Source: Liopterus haemorrhoidalis
Lineage: Eukaryota > Arthropoda > Insecta > Coleoptera > Dytiscidae
Assembly: GCA_963971575.1 (NCBI GenBank)
Contig: OZ020611.1
Coordinates: 55,027,381-55,091,380 of the forward strand
Direction: 5' to 3'
Length of the DNA: 64,000 bases
The notes beneath the pieces are model-generated. The model ran no database searches. It had not been told where the DNA came from and saw only the letters and a list, made by a program, of their open reading frames with translations. The position numbers and the translations under genes are program-made. Positions 48,447-58,690 of this stretch are shown here, piece after piece. The stretch's first letter is position 1. The number at the start of each line of letters is the position of its first letter.

Positions 48447-48650
48447 AAGGCAGTAAACGACATTTCTAGAATGGCATTAGAGTGGAACCCTCAGGGAAAC
48501 CGTCGTAGAGGTCGGCCTGTATACACATGAAGGAGAACAATACATAACGAACTTGATGTCCACGGAACTACTTGGCGCTAGATGAAGAGGTTTGCTCTTC
48601 ACAAAACCCGATGACAGGAGTTTTTAAAGGCCCTATGCTCCAGCGAGGAG
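48447..48650 (+). pseudogene. RTE-like LINE C-terminal fragment
   Basis: ISRMALEWNPQGNRRRGRP, stop-containing RRTIHNELDVHGTTWR and KALCSSEEIY: the conserved end of RTE-type ORF2. Confidence 0.75.
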
Positions 48651-49973
48651 ATCTATGACACAATATATATGTAATGCCCAACAAGTGTCCCATTCCGTTA
48701 AGATTGGATTTATTGCTGTCAAGTTTTTATTTCCTCAAAAGAATTTCAAAAAGAAAAATGTTTTCGAGTCTTCATCTCCAGTTCTGAGCTGTTATCATCT
48801 TCATAATTAATAAAAGATGAGCTTTATGAGCTGGATCGTCTTCGTCATCATCACAGTTTTGTCTCAGATGTTTTAATTGTTTAATTTATTGTTTTTAATA
48901 TGTAGTGTAGTCATTTACATGAGCTGCGCTAGGCGCAAATAGCCATCGTTGATGTGCGCGAAAAATTTTAACTAACTAACTCGGATGTTTTCAACGCACA
49001 CTATTTCCTGTTTCTGATTCATTATTTACGGAGAAAAAGGTCATTTTATTGGGCGGATCTAGTTCAGTAGTAATACTGTAACCCTTGATGTTTTTGAATC
49101 TTGCTTCGTCTAAAAGACCATCCAATAACAATTTTGTGTAATCCTTTTCCAAAAAGCGCATGCATTTGTTTACTATTCGGAATTCGCAAGAATATTCACC
49201 AAAAATTATAACTGAATACTCGATATCCCTTCTAATCGAAAATTCGGTATACAGTTCGGAAAAATCACTATCGTCACAACCCTAATAATAAGGACATAAT
49301 ATGTGTCAGTGTTTTCCCCAGAATTAACGTTTTAATACGTAGAGTAAACAAATTCTCTCACGCACTAATAGCCATAGAAACAGTAGGCCAATATTTTCTA
49401 ACTAATTTCTGAGAAACAGAAATACATTTAAAATAAAGACAAGTGTCAGTTTTGGCATACACCAATTATCCTTTGGCAATGCACTTGTGCATCTCTCACT
49501 GCACATCAAAGATGAAGTTTTTCAAATTAATTGGACGGAAACTGTATGTCAAATGTATGTAAATATTTCCGGAAATATTGCCAGAAATCTTTGCATAATA
49601 TTAAGACATTTATAAATATGTATTACACACAGACCAAGATATAAAGATTATATGAATGCAGATAGAAACCCACAATTTGTTATGACCACTCACTAACGAA
49701 ACAATAAGGGGGTAAGACAAAGGGATCAGACGCACACCCGTGGGGGGGGGGCGCAGGGGAAACAAGTGCCTAAGTCCTCCAAAAACCATAATACGGTCCT
49801 GGGTAATGTTACAAAGATAACAATAAAACAGTTTTGTAAGGTTTTTGACCAAATAAGGACCAGGCTGTATTAACCGAGTTTTTCAATTATTTATGTTCTA
49901 GCATCTCCGAATTACCGCGGTTATTAGAAATTTAACTCAATCTATATTTATAAAATTAGAGGTAATATGTTTT
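48651..49973. other. Right part of the hAT element and unassigned sequence
   Basis: 48895-48982 resembles a LINE 3' end (GGCGCAAATAGCCATCGTTG ... AACTAACTAACT). 49730-49770 (CAGACGCACACCCGTGG) resembles a hAT end of the 1333 family without partner. Confidence 0.4.
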
Positions 49974-50093
49974 TTTTTTTATTGTTTCGGCCTCGTATTT
50001 AATTTCTCCACGTTTCAGAGGATTATAAGACGATAAAAAAATCAATTTTTGTCTGTCTGTCTGTCCGAGATTCACGGAAGAAACGCCCACATA

Positions 50094-50656
50094 AAGGCTA
50101 TTCCAAACGATTAGGCGGAACTAGATCTTGCAATCTAGTTACTTTCATCGGTTTGAATCGTACTTTTTGGCCATTTTGTTTAAGCTTTGTAAATCATACT
50201 TACAATAAACAATTTTTGGTTAAGGTTAATATCATTTTAAATTGTCATTTATTTTTTTGTCATTAAAATATGTGAAAAAGCATTTTATTTTTGACATATG
50301 TCATTCGTTTCCATGGTTTCACTGGTTTTTTTTTTAAATTTTTTTTTTTAATTTTTTTTTTTAATTTAATGACCTTTGCTACTGTGGCAATTAGCCAGGA
50401 CGATTTTTATTTGAGAAAATTTCCATGCCTTAACGAGATTCGAACCCGAGACTTTCGCAACGCAGAGCACATGTGTTGCCACTACGCTACGCCGGTCGGC
50501 GGTCTCACTGTTGGAATTTTGACATTCCAACGTGAAAAATGAAATAACCCATTAATAAAAAATAAAAAATGAATAATTATTTCATTTTTCCTTCTCGTGA
50601 CAACCTAAAAGAACGAAATTCCCATTTAGTTCCGCCTAAACGTTTGGAATAGCTTG
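50094..50656. mobile_element. TA-MITE-1, copy with a SINE inside
   Basis: Ends AAGGCTATTCCAAACGATTAG and CCTAAACGTTTGGAATAGCTTG, flanked by TA (50092-50093, 50657-50658). Repeat B on both sides joins cleanly when the element is removed. Confidence 0.85.
50325..50500 (-). repeat. tRNA-derived SINE, copy 3, inside TA-MITE-1
   Basis: Minus strand: GACCGGCGTAGCGTAGTGG, B box GGGTTCGAATC, CTGGCTAATTGCCACAGTAG and a T/A-rich tail. Flanks GGTTTCACTG (50315-50324) and GGTCTCACTG (50501-50510) are a 10-bp duplication with one change. Confidence 0.85.
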
Positions 50657-51734
50657 TATATTTTGACGTAATTTGGCATTACGAGAGTAAAACCAGAATT
50701 CGAACATATAGCATATCAAAATTTTCATTCTAAGGGGGTGTTATGGGGTTAAAACTGTTAACTGGAAAACTTAAAATATCATCCTTTATTCGCTTAACAG
50801 AAAAATGCATTTAACAAAAATTGTTAAATCTATAATAAGAAAACAAATATTTTTTCTTCAACGCATTTTTTTCAATTGGATGCATATTTGGGAGTTAGGG
50901 ACACGCCCTAAAAATAAACTTTTGAAATATCTCTCTTATTATTGACTACGACGAACAATAATGTATATGACAAAAATTGTTTATAATAATAAAACAAACC
51001 ATTTTTGTTGTGTAAATTTTTGCAAGTGGATGAGTATTAGAGGAGTTACGGGGTTACAACCTAAAACTAAAATCTTGAAAATATCACGTATTATTTACTT
51101 TATAACGTAAATGTATACAAGAAAATTTGTTTCGAATGAAGAAAAAAAAATTCTATACAATACAATTTTGATAAGAAGATAATATTTAGGGGGCTAAGAG
51201 GAGTGTTATCTATGAATTTGAAGTAGTAGGGGGGGTCCATTTCGAAAAAATATCAGTAAAATAATACAAATTTATTATTGTGTTTTTACGAAGAGGGGTA
51301 GGTTTATAAATTAATTTAATTTTGATTGTAACTTAATTTTTATTAATAGAATTGGTGATTTTTTTCTGTTGCTATTTTTTTGTTAAATAAGGTTTTTTCA
51401 TTCTGAACCCGAGGCCCACCCTTTTGGGCGCGCGCCTGATCTCTTATCAATTACTTAACAGCAAAAATACATAAAAAACGTAGTTTAGAAAGAAGAAATG
51501 GTTCTATTTTATTCAATGTTGTTTTTAATAAGATCTACATGCATTTGACAGGCTATGGGGAGCGCTACCTATATATTTGAAATATCTCATTATTGAACAG
51601 AAAAATCAAAAAATTGGTTTAGAATGAAGAATCATCATTTTCTGTTCAATGTAGATTTCAATAAGACGAATAATTGAGGAGGGGGGCTATAGTGAACAAT
51701 AAAAGTATGAATATACCCTATTTTTTGGTTTAAG

Positions 51735-51893
51735 CAGACTAGATTTTGAATTCTAGTAACTGTCAACGTTTGATTAATTCTTTTGATCATTTTGTTTAGC
51801 AAAAACCAACTTTCAACATTAAAAAATTAGCTTGTGACAACTAAAGAAAATTTAAATTCCATTTATTTCCACTTAAAGCTTTGGAATATACAT
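51735..51893. mobile_element. TA-MITE-1, internally deleted fragment
   Basis: AGACTAGATTTTGAATTCTAG and TTGATCATTTTGTTTAGC, then directly the other end (TTCCACTTAAAGCTTTGGAAT). Confidence 0.6.
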
Positions 51894-51915
51894 GGATACT
51901 TCATATGCACTAGGG

Positions 51916-52191
51916 CAGTGTTTCTCAACCACAAAATGTACCGCGGACCATTATAATATATAATTTTCTAACACGAACAAATATATTAAGGTGCTAATAA
52001 ATACATTTATTTTATTTGTAGAAAATCACAGAAAGTTTACAGAAAATAATCAAAATATTAATTATTTACATAAAAAATGTGCATAAAAAATAAAAATAAA
52101 AACAGCAAAAAACACATAAAAACTTTCGCGGACCACTAAAATTTTTCTGGGGACCACTGATGGTCCGCGGACTACCTGTTGAGAAACACTG
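51916..52191. mobile_element. hAT MITE, Buster-type end CAGTGTTTCTCAACC
   Basis: Ends CAGTGTTTCTCAACC and GTTGAGAAACACTG with exact duplication CACTAGGG (51908-51915, 52192-52199), TA at the centre. Inner GGTCCGCGG motifs on both sides. Lies only 360 bp below the candidate first exon. Confidence 0.9.
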
Positions 52192-52552
52192 CACTAGGGT
52201 AAGCTGTGAAAAACTATTACATCAGACACAATTATTGTCTGAAAAGTTTGGGAGACGCTGATGTAATTATTAAATATGTTGAACAAACTATACTGAATTC
52301 CTAATAAGTATTGTAACAAGTTTGGCCTACCCAAATATTTACACAAAAAACATATACTATTCAAACTAAAAATATTTTCAAAAAAACTAGTTTTTTAAAA
52401 AAATAAAATACCTACTAATCAACAAATCAACTAATCAACAAAAATCAATTGTAAAAGCTGAAAATCAAAAAATGCCCTTAATTTGAAATGTACAAGAACC
52501 AACAAGTATTCAAACATTAAGATAAAACTCAGATTCTATAATAATTTCTTAC

Positions 52553-52588
52553 CGTGTCTGTTTCAGTATTTCTTCTATCAAAAACCAT
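52553..52588 (-). CDS. Candidate first coding exon of the Ets98B-like gene
   Basis: Seen: on the minus strand an ATG opens 12 codons (MVFDRRNTETDT) that end in ACACG|GTAAGAAAT, a near-consensus donor. The reading phase is 0, and the exon at 5218 also starts in phase 0, so the two join without a stop and give a 383-residue N-terminal region before the Pointed domain. No repeat family of the window covers this spot. Inferred: this is the 5' coding exon of the same gene, with a 47.3-kb intron between. It is short, so chance is possible; RNA reads would settle it. Confidence 0.4.
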
Positions 52589-52744
52589 ATTAAAATCACA
52601 AAGTCCTTAAGAATTCTTTAAAATCTTCCAATATGCACAAAAAGTTCACTAGCACATTTTAAATGTATATATAAAAAACAAATGCCAATGTGTTTCACTT
52701 TGTTCAATAACACTGCGATCCGTTCAATACGATGGTTCTCGACT
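52589..52744 (-). other. Candidate 5' UTR of the Ets98B-like gene
   Basis: About 156 nt between an initiator-like ATTCAGTC (A at 52744) and the ATG at 52588. It contains one upstream ATG that opens a two-codon frame (ATG TGC TAG). Assigned by position only. Confidence 0.3.
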
Positions 52745-52748
52745 GAAT
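52666..52748 (-). promoter_or_regulatory. Candidate core promoter elements (initiator; alternative TATA)
   Basis: On the minus strand TCAGTC at 52746-52741 matches the arthropod initiator TCAKTY. A GGATC that fits the downstream-element pattern RGWYV lies at about +24, four bases closer than usual. A separate TATATATA at 52673-52666 could instead serve a start site near 52645. Only one of the two is likely to be used, if either. Confidence 0.25.
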
Positions 52749-52799
52749 GTAGAGATTTCTTGAAGACTCGCGATACCAGTGTCTTGGTACCACGACCTA

Positions 52800-53654
52800 C
52801 ATATCAATCTATGTAAGAAACATATGTTGTATGTTATTGGGAACTAATTGATTCAAATTGTTCCTTACTTTTGGTTCATATTAGGCATTATCATTTATTT
52901 TAAGTATTTTGTGGAACTTTTTAGGGTTGAGGAATTATTTGATGGTATTTTTATGGTTCGATTTATTTCTTCAGAAGGTAGACTATTTGTCATACAACGG
53001 TGTTTGTTAAGTTGGATAATATTAAGGCGCGTACTGTATTTTAGTATTTTTTTCCGTTAGATCAAGGCTAGTTTTATAATAGGGCGATTCTAGAATAGTG
53101 GTGCCATAATTGTGAGACTACCGACGGGGACACACCCTTCCAAAAAAAAAAAACACTTAAAAAAAACTTTTATAGACAATCATACCTTTATTATAAAAAA
53201 TTGCAGTCTTTTAAAAAATTAATTAAAAAAAAAAAATAAATTGGAAGACAAAAAATTAAAGAAGAGATTGATAATAGGTATTACAAGAGCAAAACGTTGG
53301 GATCAATGGTGAATCATTTTGGAACACTCAGTTCGACTAGAAAAATTTGATGTTTTTTTGTGTATGCGTCTGTACCAAATCTAAAATAATATAATAAATT
53401 AATGAGCGATTCAATTTAATAAAACCCTACTTTCCATTCTTCTCTTGTCTTCACTCTCCCCCTTCCCTGTCTTCGGTGACTTCATTATCATCGCTCTTCT
53501 TTGCCCAATCATACTTTTCCGATGTTTTCGTTTTTTGGAGCAGCTCTTTTTCCCCTTTTTATATAATTATAGAATTCAATGCATGACATTTTATAATTTA
53601 AAACACATTGAATTATGCTTTTCACTGTGCGCGTATCAATATTAGATATTATGT
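52800..53654. other. No feature recognised
   Basis: AT-rich; upstream of the candidate first exon. No CpG-rich stretch or further promoter motif seen. Confidence 0.4.
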
Positions 53655-53662
53655 ATGTACAA

Positions 53663-54151
53663 CAGCGGTTTCCAAAGTGGGGGGCGCGACCCCCTTGCGG
53701 GTCGTACAAGATTCACCAGGGGATCGCGGGTCGCAGGATTTTCCACATTAGTTGTTATTAAAACAAAATATCGCGCACGGTTAATAGTGGAAGACGAAAT
53801 AAGAGTGGCTCTTTCTTCATATAAACCGCGATTTAACGAATTATGTGCGAAGAAACAAGCCCATACTTCACATTAAAATTGATTTTTATTACATTTTTAA
53901 TTTGTATTATATATTTAATATTAATATAATTTATTTTTATATGATTTTCGTGATTTATGTTGTGAAAATAAATATTTACGAATTAGAGAAATTATTTACA
54001 TTACATATTTTTGCTACTTTTGTGATTATTATTTCAATAAAGAAATTATTTACAAATTGTTTATAAATTTCCTATATAGGGGGGGGGGGGCGGGGCAGAG
54101 ATGGGATTTTTTCTAAGGGGGTCGTTACTGAACAAAGTTTGGAAACCGCTG
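53663..54151 (+). mobile_element. hAT element, Buster type, with transposase tail
   Basis: Ends CAGCGGTTTCCAAAGTGG and CAAAGTTTGGAAACCGCTG with exact duplication ATGTACAA (53655-53662, 54152-54159), TA at the centre. Confidence 0.9.
53740..53876 (+). pseudogene. Buster/ZBED5-like transposase C-terminal remnant
   Basis: Reads FSTLVVIKTKYRARLIVEDE, then IRVALSSYKPRFNELCAKK and QAHTSH to the stop at 53876. ZBED5/FAM200-type proteins end with IKTKYR.RL....D.R..LS...P....LC..KQAQ.SH. This links the TIR type to the Buster branch. Confidence 0.8.
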
Positions 54152-54159
54152 ATGTACAA

Positions 54160-54285
54160 TATTATCGGAAAATATTTTTTTAATATGCGTAAATTTTAAA
54201 TCGACCGGGACAAATGATTTTTGGACAGGGACACTGGGACACAGACCTCAAAACCGGGACATATGGCAGCCCTAATCTAGAAAGA
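54160..54285. mobile_element. Truncated hAT end, TAGGGTGACC family
   Basis: CCGGGACATATGGCAGCCCTA at its right side matches the ends at 10742 and 34016. No left end. Confidence 0.5.
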
Positions 54286-54628
54286 TCATAGGGGCGCGAC
54301 GGGATAGGGGTGACGGAAGACCATGAAATTATGACTTTTATATACGATACTTTTTGGATACTATTGGGATGAAACGATTCTATCGATATTAGTAAGGTAT
54401 AGATACTTTTCTTTTAATACTAGATAGTATTTTAGTAATCGATACTTTTATTTCGTCATTTTACTATAATCAATGATTTTTTTTACGGGTATCGGTTATA
54501 ATTATTCATCATCATCATTGGCGCGACAGCCCGAGGTGAGCCTAAGCCTCCTGTTTACAGTTTTATGACCATGTTTTCAATCTATGAAGGAACTAATATT
54601 GTCAGTATTACGTCCATTTTTTAGCATA

Positions 54629-55305
54629 GGGGAGACCGGGGCTAGTTCTAACAGGGGCAGGTATTAACAGGCTGATTCATGCCAAACTATTGGTCAAAGA
54701 AAAGAAATAAACACGATTGCCGCGTTTGTAAACAATGCTAAACGTGTCGAGACTCGTCAGTTTCGACTGTGCCACATGTAAGACTTGGTCTCATGCAAAG
54801 TGCATTAAAGGTGATTTATTGAGATATATATGTACGAACTGCAATTCGGACGACGATTACAAAGAGTAGAATTTCTGTATTAGGATATTAAGGCTAGAGT
54901 TCCTATTTTTTGTGTGTTAATTACCGTTGTTTTTTTCAAAGAAGATGTTTATATAACTTTTTGTTAATTATATTATATATATTTAAAAAATAATAAATGT
55001 TGATTTTTGTAGATTAACTGGTGTTTAATTATTTGGAAAAAAGTTCAAATTTTATAATTACCCTTCCTGTTAAAACTTACCCAGGGCTGTTAGAACTAGC
55101 CCCAAGGCTGGGGTAAGTTTTAACATGTGAGTTTCTTTGGAAAAAACCGTTATTATTCAGAAAGTAATACGTAAACCACTTTTTTGATATGCTTTATGTC
55201 CTATAAATTATGAATTACATGGTCTAAAATCATGTCTCTAACGCAAGAGGTTGGGTAGCTATGGAAGTTAGTTTCGAAATTGTTAGAACCAGCCCCGGTC
55301 TCCCC
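54629..55305 (+). mobile_element. pogo-like element, internally deleted
   Basis: Ends GGGGAGACCGGGGCTAGTTC and the inverse of GAACCAGCCCCGGTCTCCCC, flanked by TA (54627-54628, 55306-55307). Keeps the transposase tail and AATAAA-bearing 3' region; the catalytic part is deleted. Confidence 0.85.
54715..54869 (+). pseudogene. PHD-finger tail of a pogo-like transposase
   Basis: DCRVCKQC (54715), one frame break, then FDCATCKTWSHAKCIKGDLL and RYICTNCNSDDDYKE to a stop. The Cys/His order C-x2-C ... C-x2-C-x4-H-x2-C ... C-x2-C is that of a PHD finger. Insect pogo/Tigger proteins often end in such a finger, which agrees with the TA duplication. Confidence 0.75.
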
Positions 55306-55311
55306 TACACA

Positions 55312-55584
55312 TAGAGCCGCAGTAAGGGGGGGGGGGGTGATGGCCCCTAGCGCACTAAGGAAAAGGGCGCCGATGAGCTTGACTAAGGGGCGCCACATTG
55401 CGAAAGTGAGGACCTTTTTTTTTTGCTCATCACTTGGAATTTGGGAGGTGAGGACCTTTTTTTTGCTCATCATCTAGATTTTGGGCGGTGGGAATCTTGT
55501 TTTTGCTTATCACTTACATTTATTTGCCAAGGGCGCCAAAACGCAGTTTTGCCCCTAGCGCAAGTTTTCCTTACTGCGGCTCTG
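55312..55584. mobile_element. hAT MITE, CAGAGCCGCAGTAAGG family, copy 2
   Basis: Ends TAGAGCCGCAGTAAGG and CCTTACTGCGGCTCTG; flanks CCTACACA and CATACACA match at 7 of 8. Three cassette units (55395-55520). The left duplication includes the last bases of the pogo-like element, so this insertion is younger. Confidence 0.85.
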
Positions 55585-55700
55585 CATACACAGAAAGGCA
55601 CCTAAAGTTAATAGCCGGTTGCGAACGGCTAAGCAGAACCTGTAATTTGTATAAATATTTTTTACACAAATTATTTGACATGGAGAAAGCCGAAACTAGT

Positions 55701-56279
55701 AAGCAGTTAGTTAATAAAAATAGTGAAAATTTATAATGTTTTTTATTTCAACCATTATTAAATATACAACATTTTCACAAAGTGAATTTGTCGACATTAA
55801 ATTATATATAAATTTCCCTATTTACATTTTTTAAATCACTGTTGACATGTGCGTACATTTAGTTTATCACCATAAACAGTGCAAATGTTTTATGTAGCAA
55901 CTGTAGCATATTTTTTTTAGGGTACTCATACAATATTAAACAGCATAAAAAATGTTTTGATGAAAACTCTTCCGCCATTTTAAAATGCAAGGGTTTAAAA
56001 TGAAACGAAAACAATAATTAGGTACTCAAGATTACAGAATTTAATCAAAACGCAAAAGACGTCTGTTTAATTCAGCGAATAAATCGTGACTAGTTCGCAT
56101 ACTGCACTAATAATAAAAACGAAAATAATATGTGTTAGCCAAGTATGTAGAAGAAAATTAATTTTTATATGCTGTACAGAACATACGATATCCTACATTT
56201 TGCATTTGTAATATCCATCTTTTGTTCTTGAAGTTCTTTAAAAATTAATTTAATTATAAAAGAATTTAAATTACCCTAT
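55701..56279. other. No feature recognised
   Basis: AT-rich, no supported gene. Confidence 0.45.
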
Positions 56280-57110
56280 TTTTGTATGCACACAACACAT
56301 GTCAAAAATCTTTTATCCCCCACCTTATTTTACAGAGCAGTTGATCTAAAAATCTGAAAAAATTTCAGTAAAGTACATTGATGGGAACCGGAATAGTTCC
56401 AAAGGAATTTTTGATCAGATTAGTCTGTAAAAAATTTTTTTAGTGGTTGAAAAAAAATTATATTTTTAATATTTATTGTATGATAACAAAAGAAAGTTAT
56501 TAAAACACAGATTAAGAACGAGAAGTAATTTTTTAAAGTTTCTTTATTTTAATACGATGCCAAAAATGTGCTAAAAAACTTTTGTCCCACTCACGTTACC
56601 CACGGGGTGTTAATCTAAATTTATGAAAAAATCATGTCTAATAACATGAACCAGAATTGTACAATATAAATTTCGGATATGATTATTTTTTCGTATTTTT
56701 TTGCAATAAGTACGCTTGTAAATCTTTAGACGTAAGCATATTATTTTTTCAAAAGTTTATGATTTTGAACACAATTTGTTCACTTTCTAGATACCTGCAA
56801 AACGCTGAAATGTGTAAAAATTTTCTTTTTACATCAATTTTTATATTATACTTTTACGGTTCTAGTGGAAAAAGGTAAAGTATTTAAGGAAGGCAAATGT
56901 ATAAATTCACTGAAGATATCTACGAAATCCCGAAATGTGAAAAAATACGGTTCACAAAATTTTATTATCTACAGATCACAGAACAATGGTGTTACAATTT
57001 TTAATCACACAGCAAATCTTAGTTTTAAAAGTTTTTTTTCTGAAAAAAAAGACTGTATGAAAATACTTTTTAGAAGCTTACCTGTATTCAATGTTTGATT
57101 GTGCATAATT
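56280..57110 (-). repeat. Dispersed repeat A, inverted copy
   Basis: AGGAATTTTTGATCAGATTAG near 56403 and TACCTGCAAAACGCTGAAATG near 56792 are inverted modules of repeat A. Confidence 0.6.
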
Positions 57111-58065
57111 ATAAAACCACTTAAAAGAATCACATTTTTTACTTAAAAATAATTTAAAAGCACATAAAAATGTATTAAAAACTTATTATGAACACTACTT
57201 AATTCCAGCAAATATTTACAAACAATTTTAATAAATTCGATTGCAGATCTAAAAGTAGAATTAAGATGTTTAACTAGTTGGTAAGGTAGCTAAAATTATC
57301 CTTGATCTAAGATCAGGCGACATATGATTGTCAATTAAGTTACTGGGATCTTTTATAGAAGTTTCCATTATTTGTTATTCATTAAAATGCGTATATGGTA
57401 GTAATAACACATTGACTTATTATAATAAATAAAGCTGTGAATCACATTTCATGAAAAAATTCTAAACTCTTAATTTAAACTTTATACTCTGACATAAGTG
57501 GAGTTTCCTGATTCTATCTTAATCATTGAAGATGGTAAATCCAACAGTTGCGGCGTATCTTAAGGTTAGCGAAAGGAGGAATCAGCTTTAAATCGGTGTA
57601 AATTAAACTTGTAAGGGCCGAGAGTTCCAGTTCCTAATAAACTCCCTAATAGTTATTGGACACATAATATATTTATGAAGCTAATTTTATTGGTGATTTC
57701 CAACTTACAAAATCCCTCTAATAGTTTATTAGTAACATAATTTTTTGTTTTTGTATTGGTATTTCTGATGAAGATAGTAACACGGTGCAAGAGGGATAGA
57801 GCTATACGTAAATTTGTAGAGCTAAAGTGAGATGAAATTATGACACTGAATATTTCGACATTAAATATTTTGACAATAAATAGTTTGACTTTACATTCAA
57901 TGACATTACGTATATTTTTTGTATTATTGTTAAAATGACAATTAAACGGCGTTCAACAAATTTTATCAAAGAAAAAGAGGACAATATAGATAGAAGAGAA
58001 GTTAATAAAAATAGCATTTTATAATACAAAAGTGACTGAAAATAAGAAGACAGCCATATTTTGCT

Positions 58066-58164
58066 TTATTTTACATTCCTTAAACAATATGAATTAAACT
58101 TATCAGCAATTTTCAGCCACACATCTTTATTATTCTGCCAATAATTGCGTCTGTCTTCTTATTT
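58066..58164 (-). pseudogene. Possible Myb/SANT-like remnant of the Harbinger element
   Basis: Minus strand EDRRNYWQNNKDVWLKIADK, then FNSYCLRNVK and a stop. W...K..W..IA..FN is a Myb/SANT-like pattern; Harbinger elements carry a Myb-like second gene. Flanked by an inner inverted repeat (GAAAATAAGAAGACAG). Confidence 0.45.
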
Positions 58165-58690
58165 TCTATCATTTTTATATAAATACTAATGCTTAAAGTA
58201 TTGTTTGTAATGTATTGTAATCATAATTGAAATAAATACATATATAAAATTAAAGACAATGTTTATTTAAAAATATATATTTATATATTGTTCTTTATAT
58301 ATCACATTTACAATAAATGCCCAAAATATAAAAACGGTTGTCCATAATTTATAAATTCATCCAAACAGATCGTCGATTTCGTCAAAATACAACTAAAATG
58401 TATATAAAACACTAAAATCACCATTATAGAAATGTTTAAAAACTACACATTCCTATATTCTTTTAAAGTTATACTGTATTTCAATTAAAATTGAAATATT
58501 AACACATTTTGCAAACTTGTTTTTGGTTATATGTCACTTTATTAAGCACTTCATGTTGCTTATAAGTTGTTAGACAAATAAGCCTATTTATTAGCAACCT
58601 AATAACTATTTCGGGGTGGAACTCTCGGAAAAAAAAAATATGTTACTAATAAACTTATTGGACAGTTTATTAGCAACTGGAACTCTTGGC

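Larger units (their letters stand above)
47564..49284 (-). mobile_element. hAT element, TAGGGTTGCGACGA family, with nested insertions
   Basis: Ends TAGGGTTGCGACGAGTAC and CACTATCGTCACAACCCTA with exact duplication ATAATAAG (47556-47563, 49285-49292), which has the nTnnnnAn form of Ac-type hATs. Holds a transposase remnant, a mariner copy (47766) and a LINE fragment (48447). Confidence 0.85.
49980..51430 (+). repeat. Dispersed repeat B, copy split by TA-MITE-1
   Basis: 49980-50093 (TTCGGCCTCGTATTTAATTTC ... CTGTCTGTCTGTCCGAG) and 50657-51430 (GAGTAAAACCAGAATTCGAAC ...) are contiguous in the other copies. The end near 51425 (GGGCGCGCGCCTG) looks like a hAT end. Confidence 0.6.
5219..52552 (-). 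other. Candidate 47-kb intron filled with transposons
   Basis: This spans the two exon candidates. No other host coding exon was recognised on either strand inside it; all longer open frames are transposase, reverse transcriptase or shadows of these. Depends wholly on the link between the two exons. Confidence 0.35.
54506..55700 (-). repeat. SINE-like repeat, second copy, split by nested elements
   Basis: 54506-54626 and 55593-55700 together match 43803-44075 (GCGACAGCCCGAGGTGAGCC ... TTTTTTAGC|TACACAGAAAG ... TTACACAAATTATTTGACAT). Confidence 0.65.
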
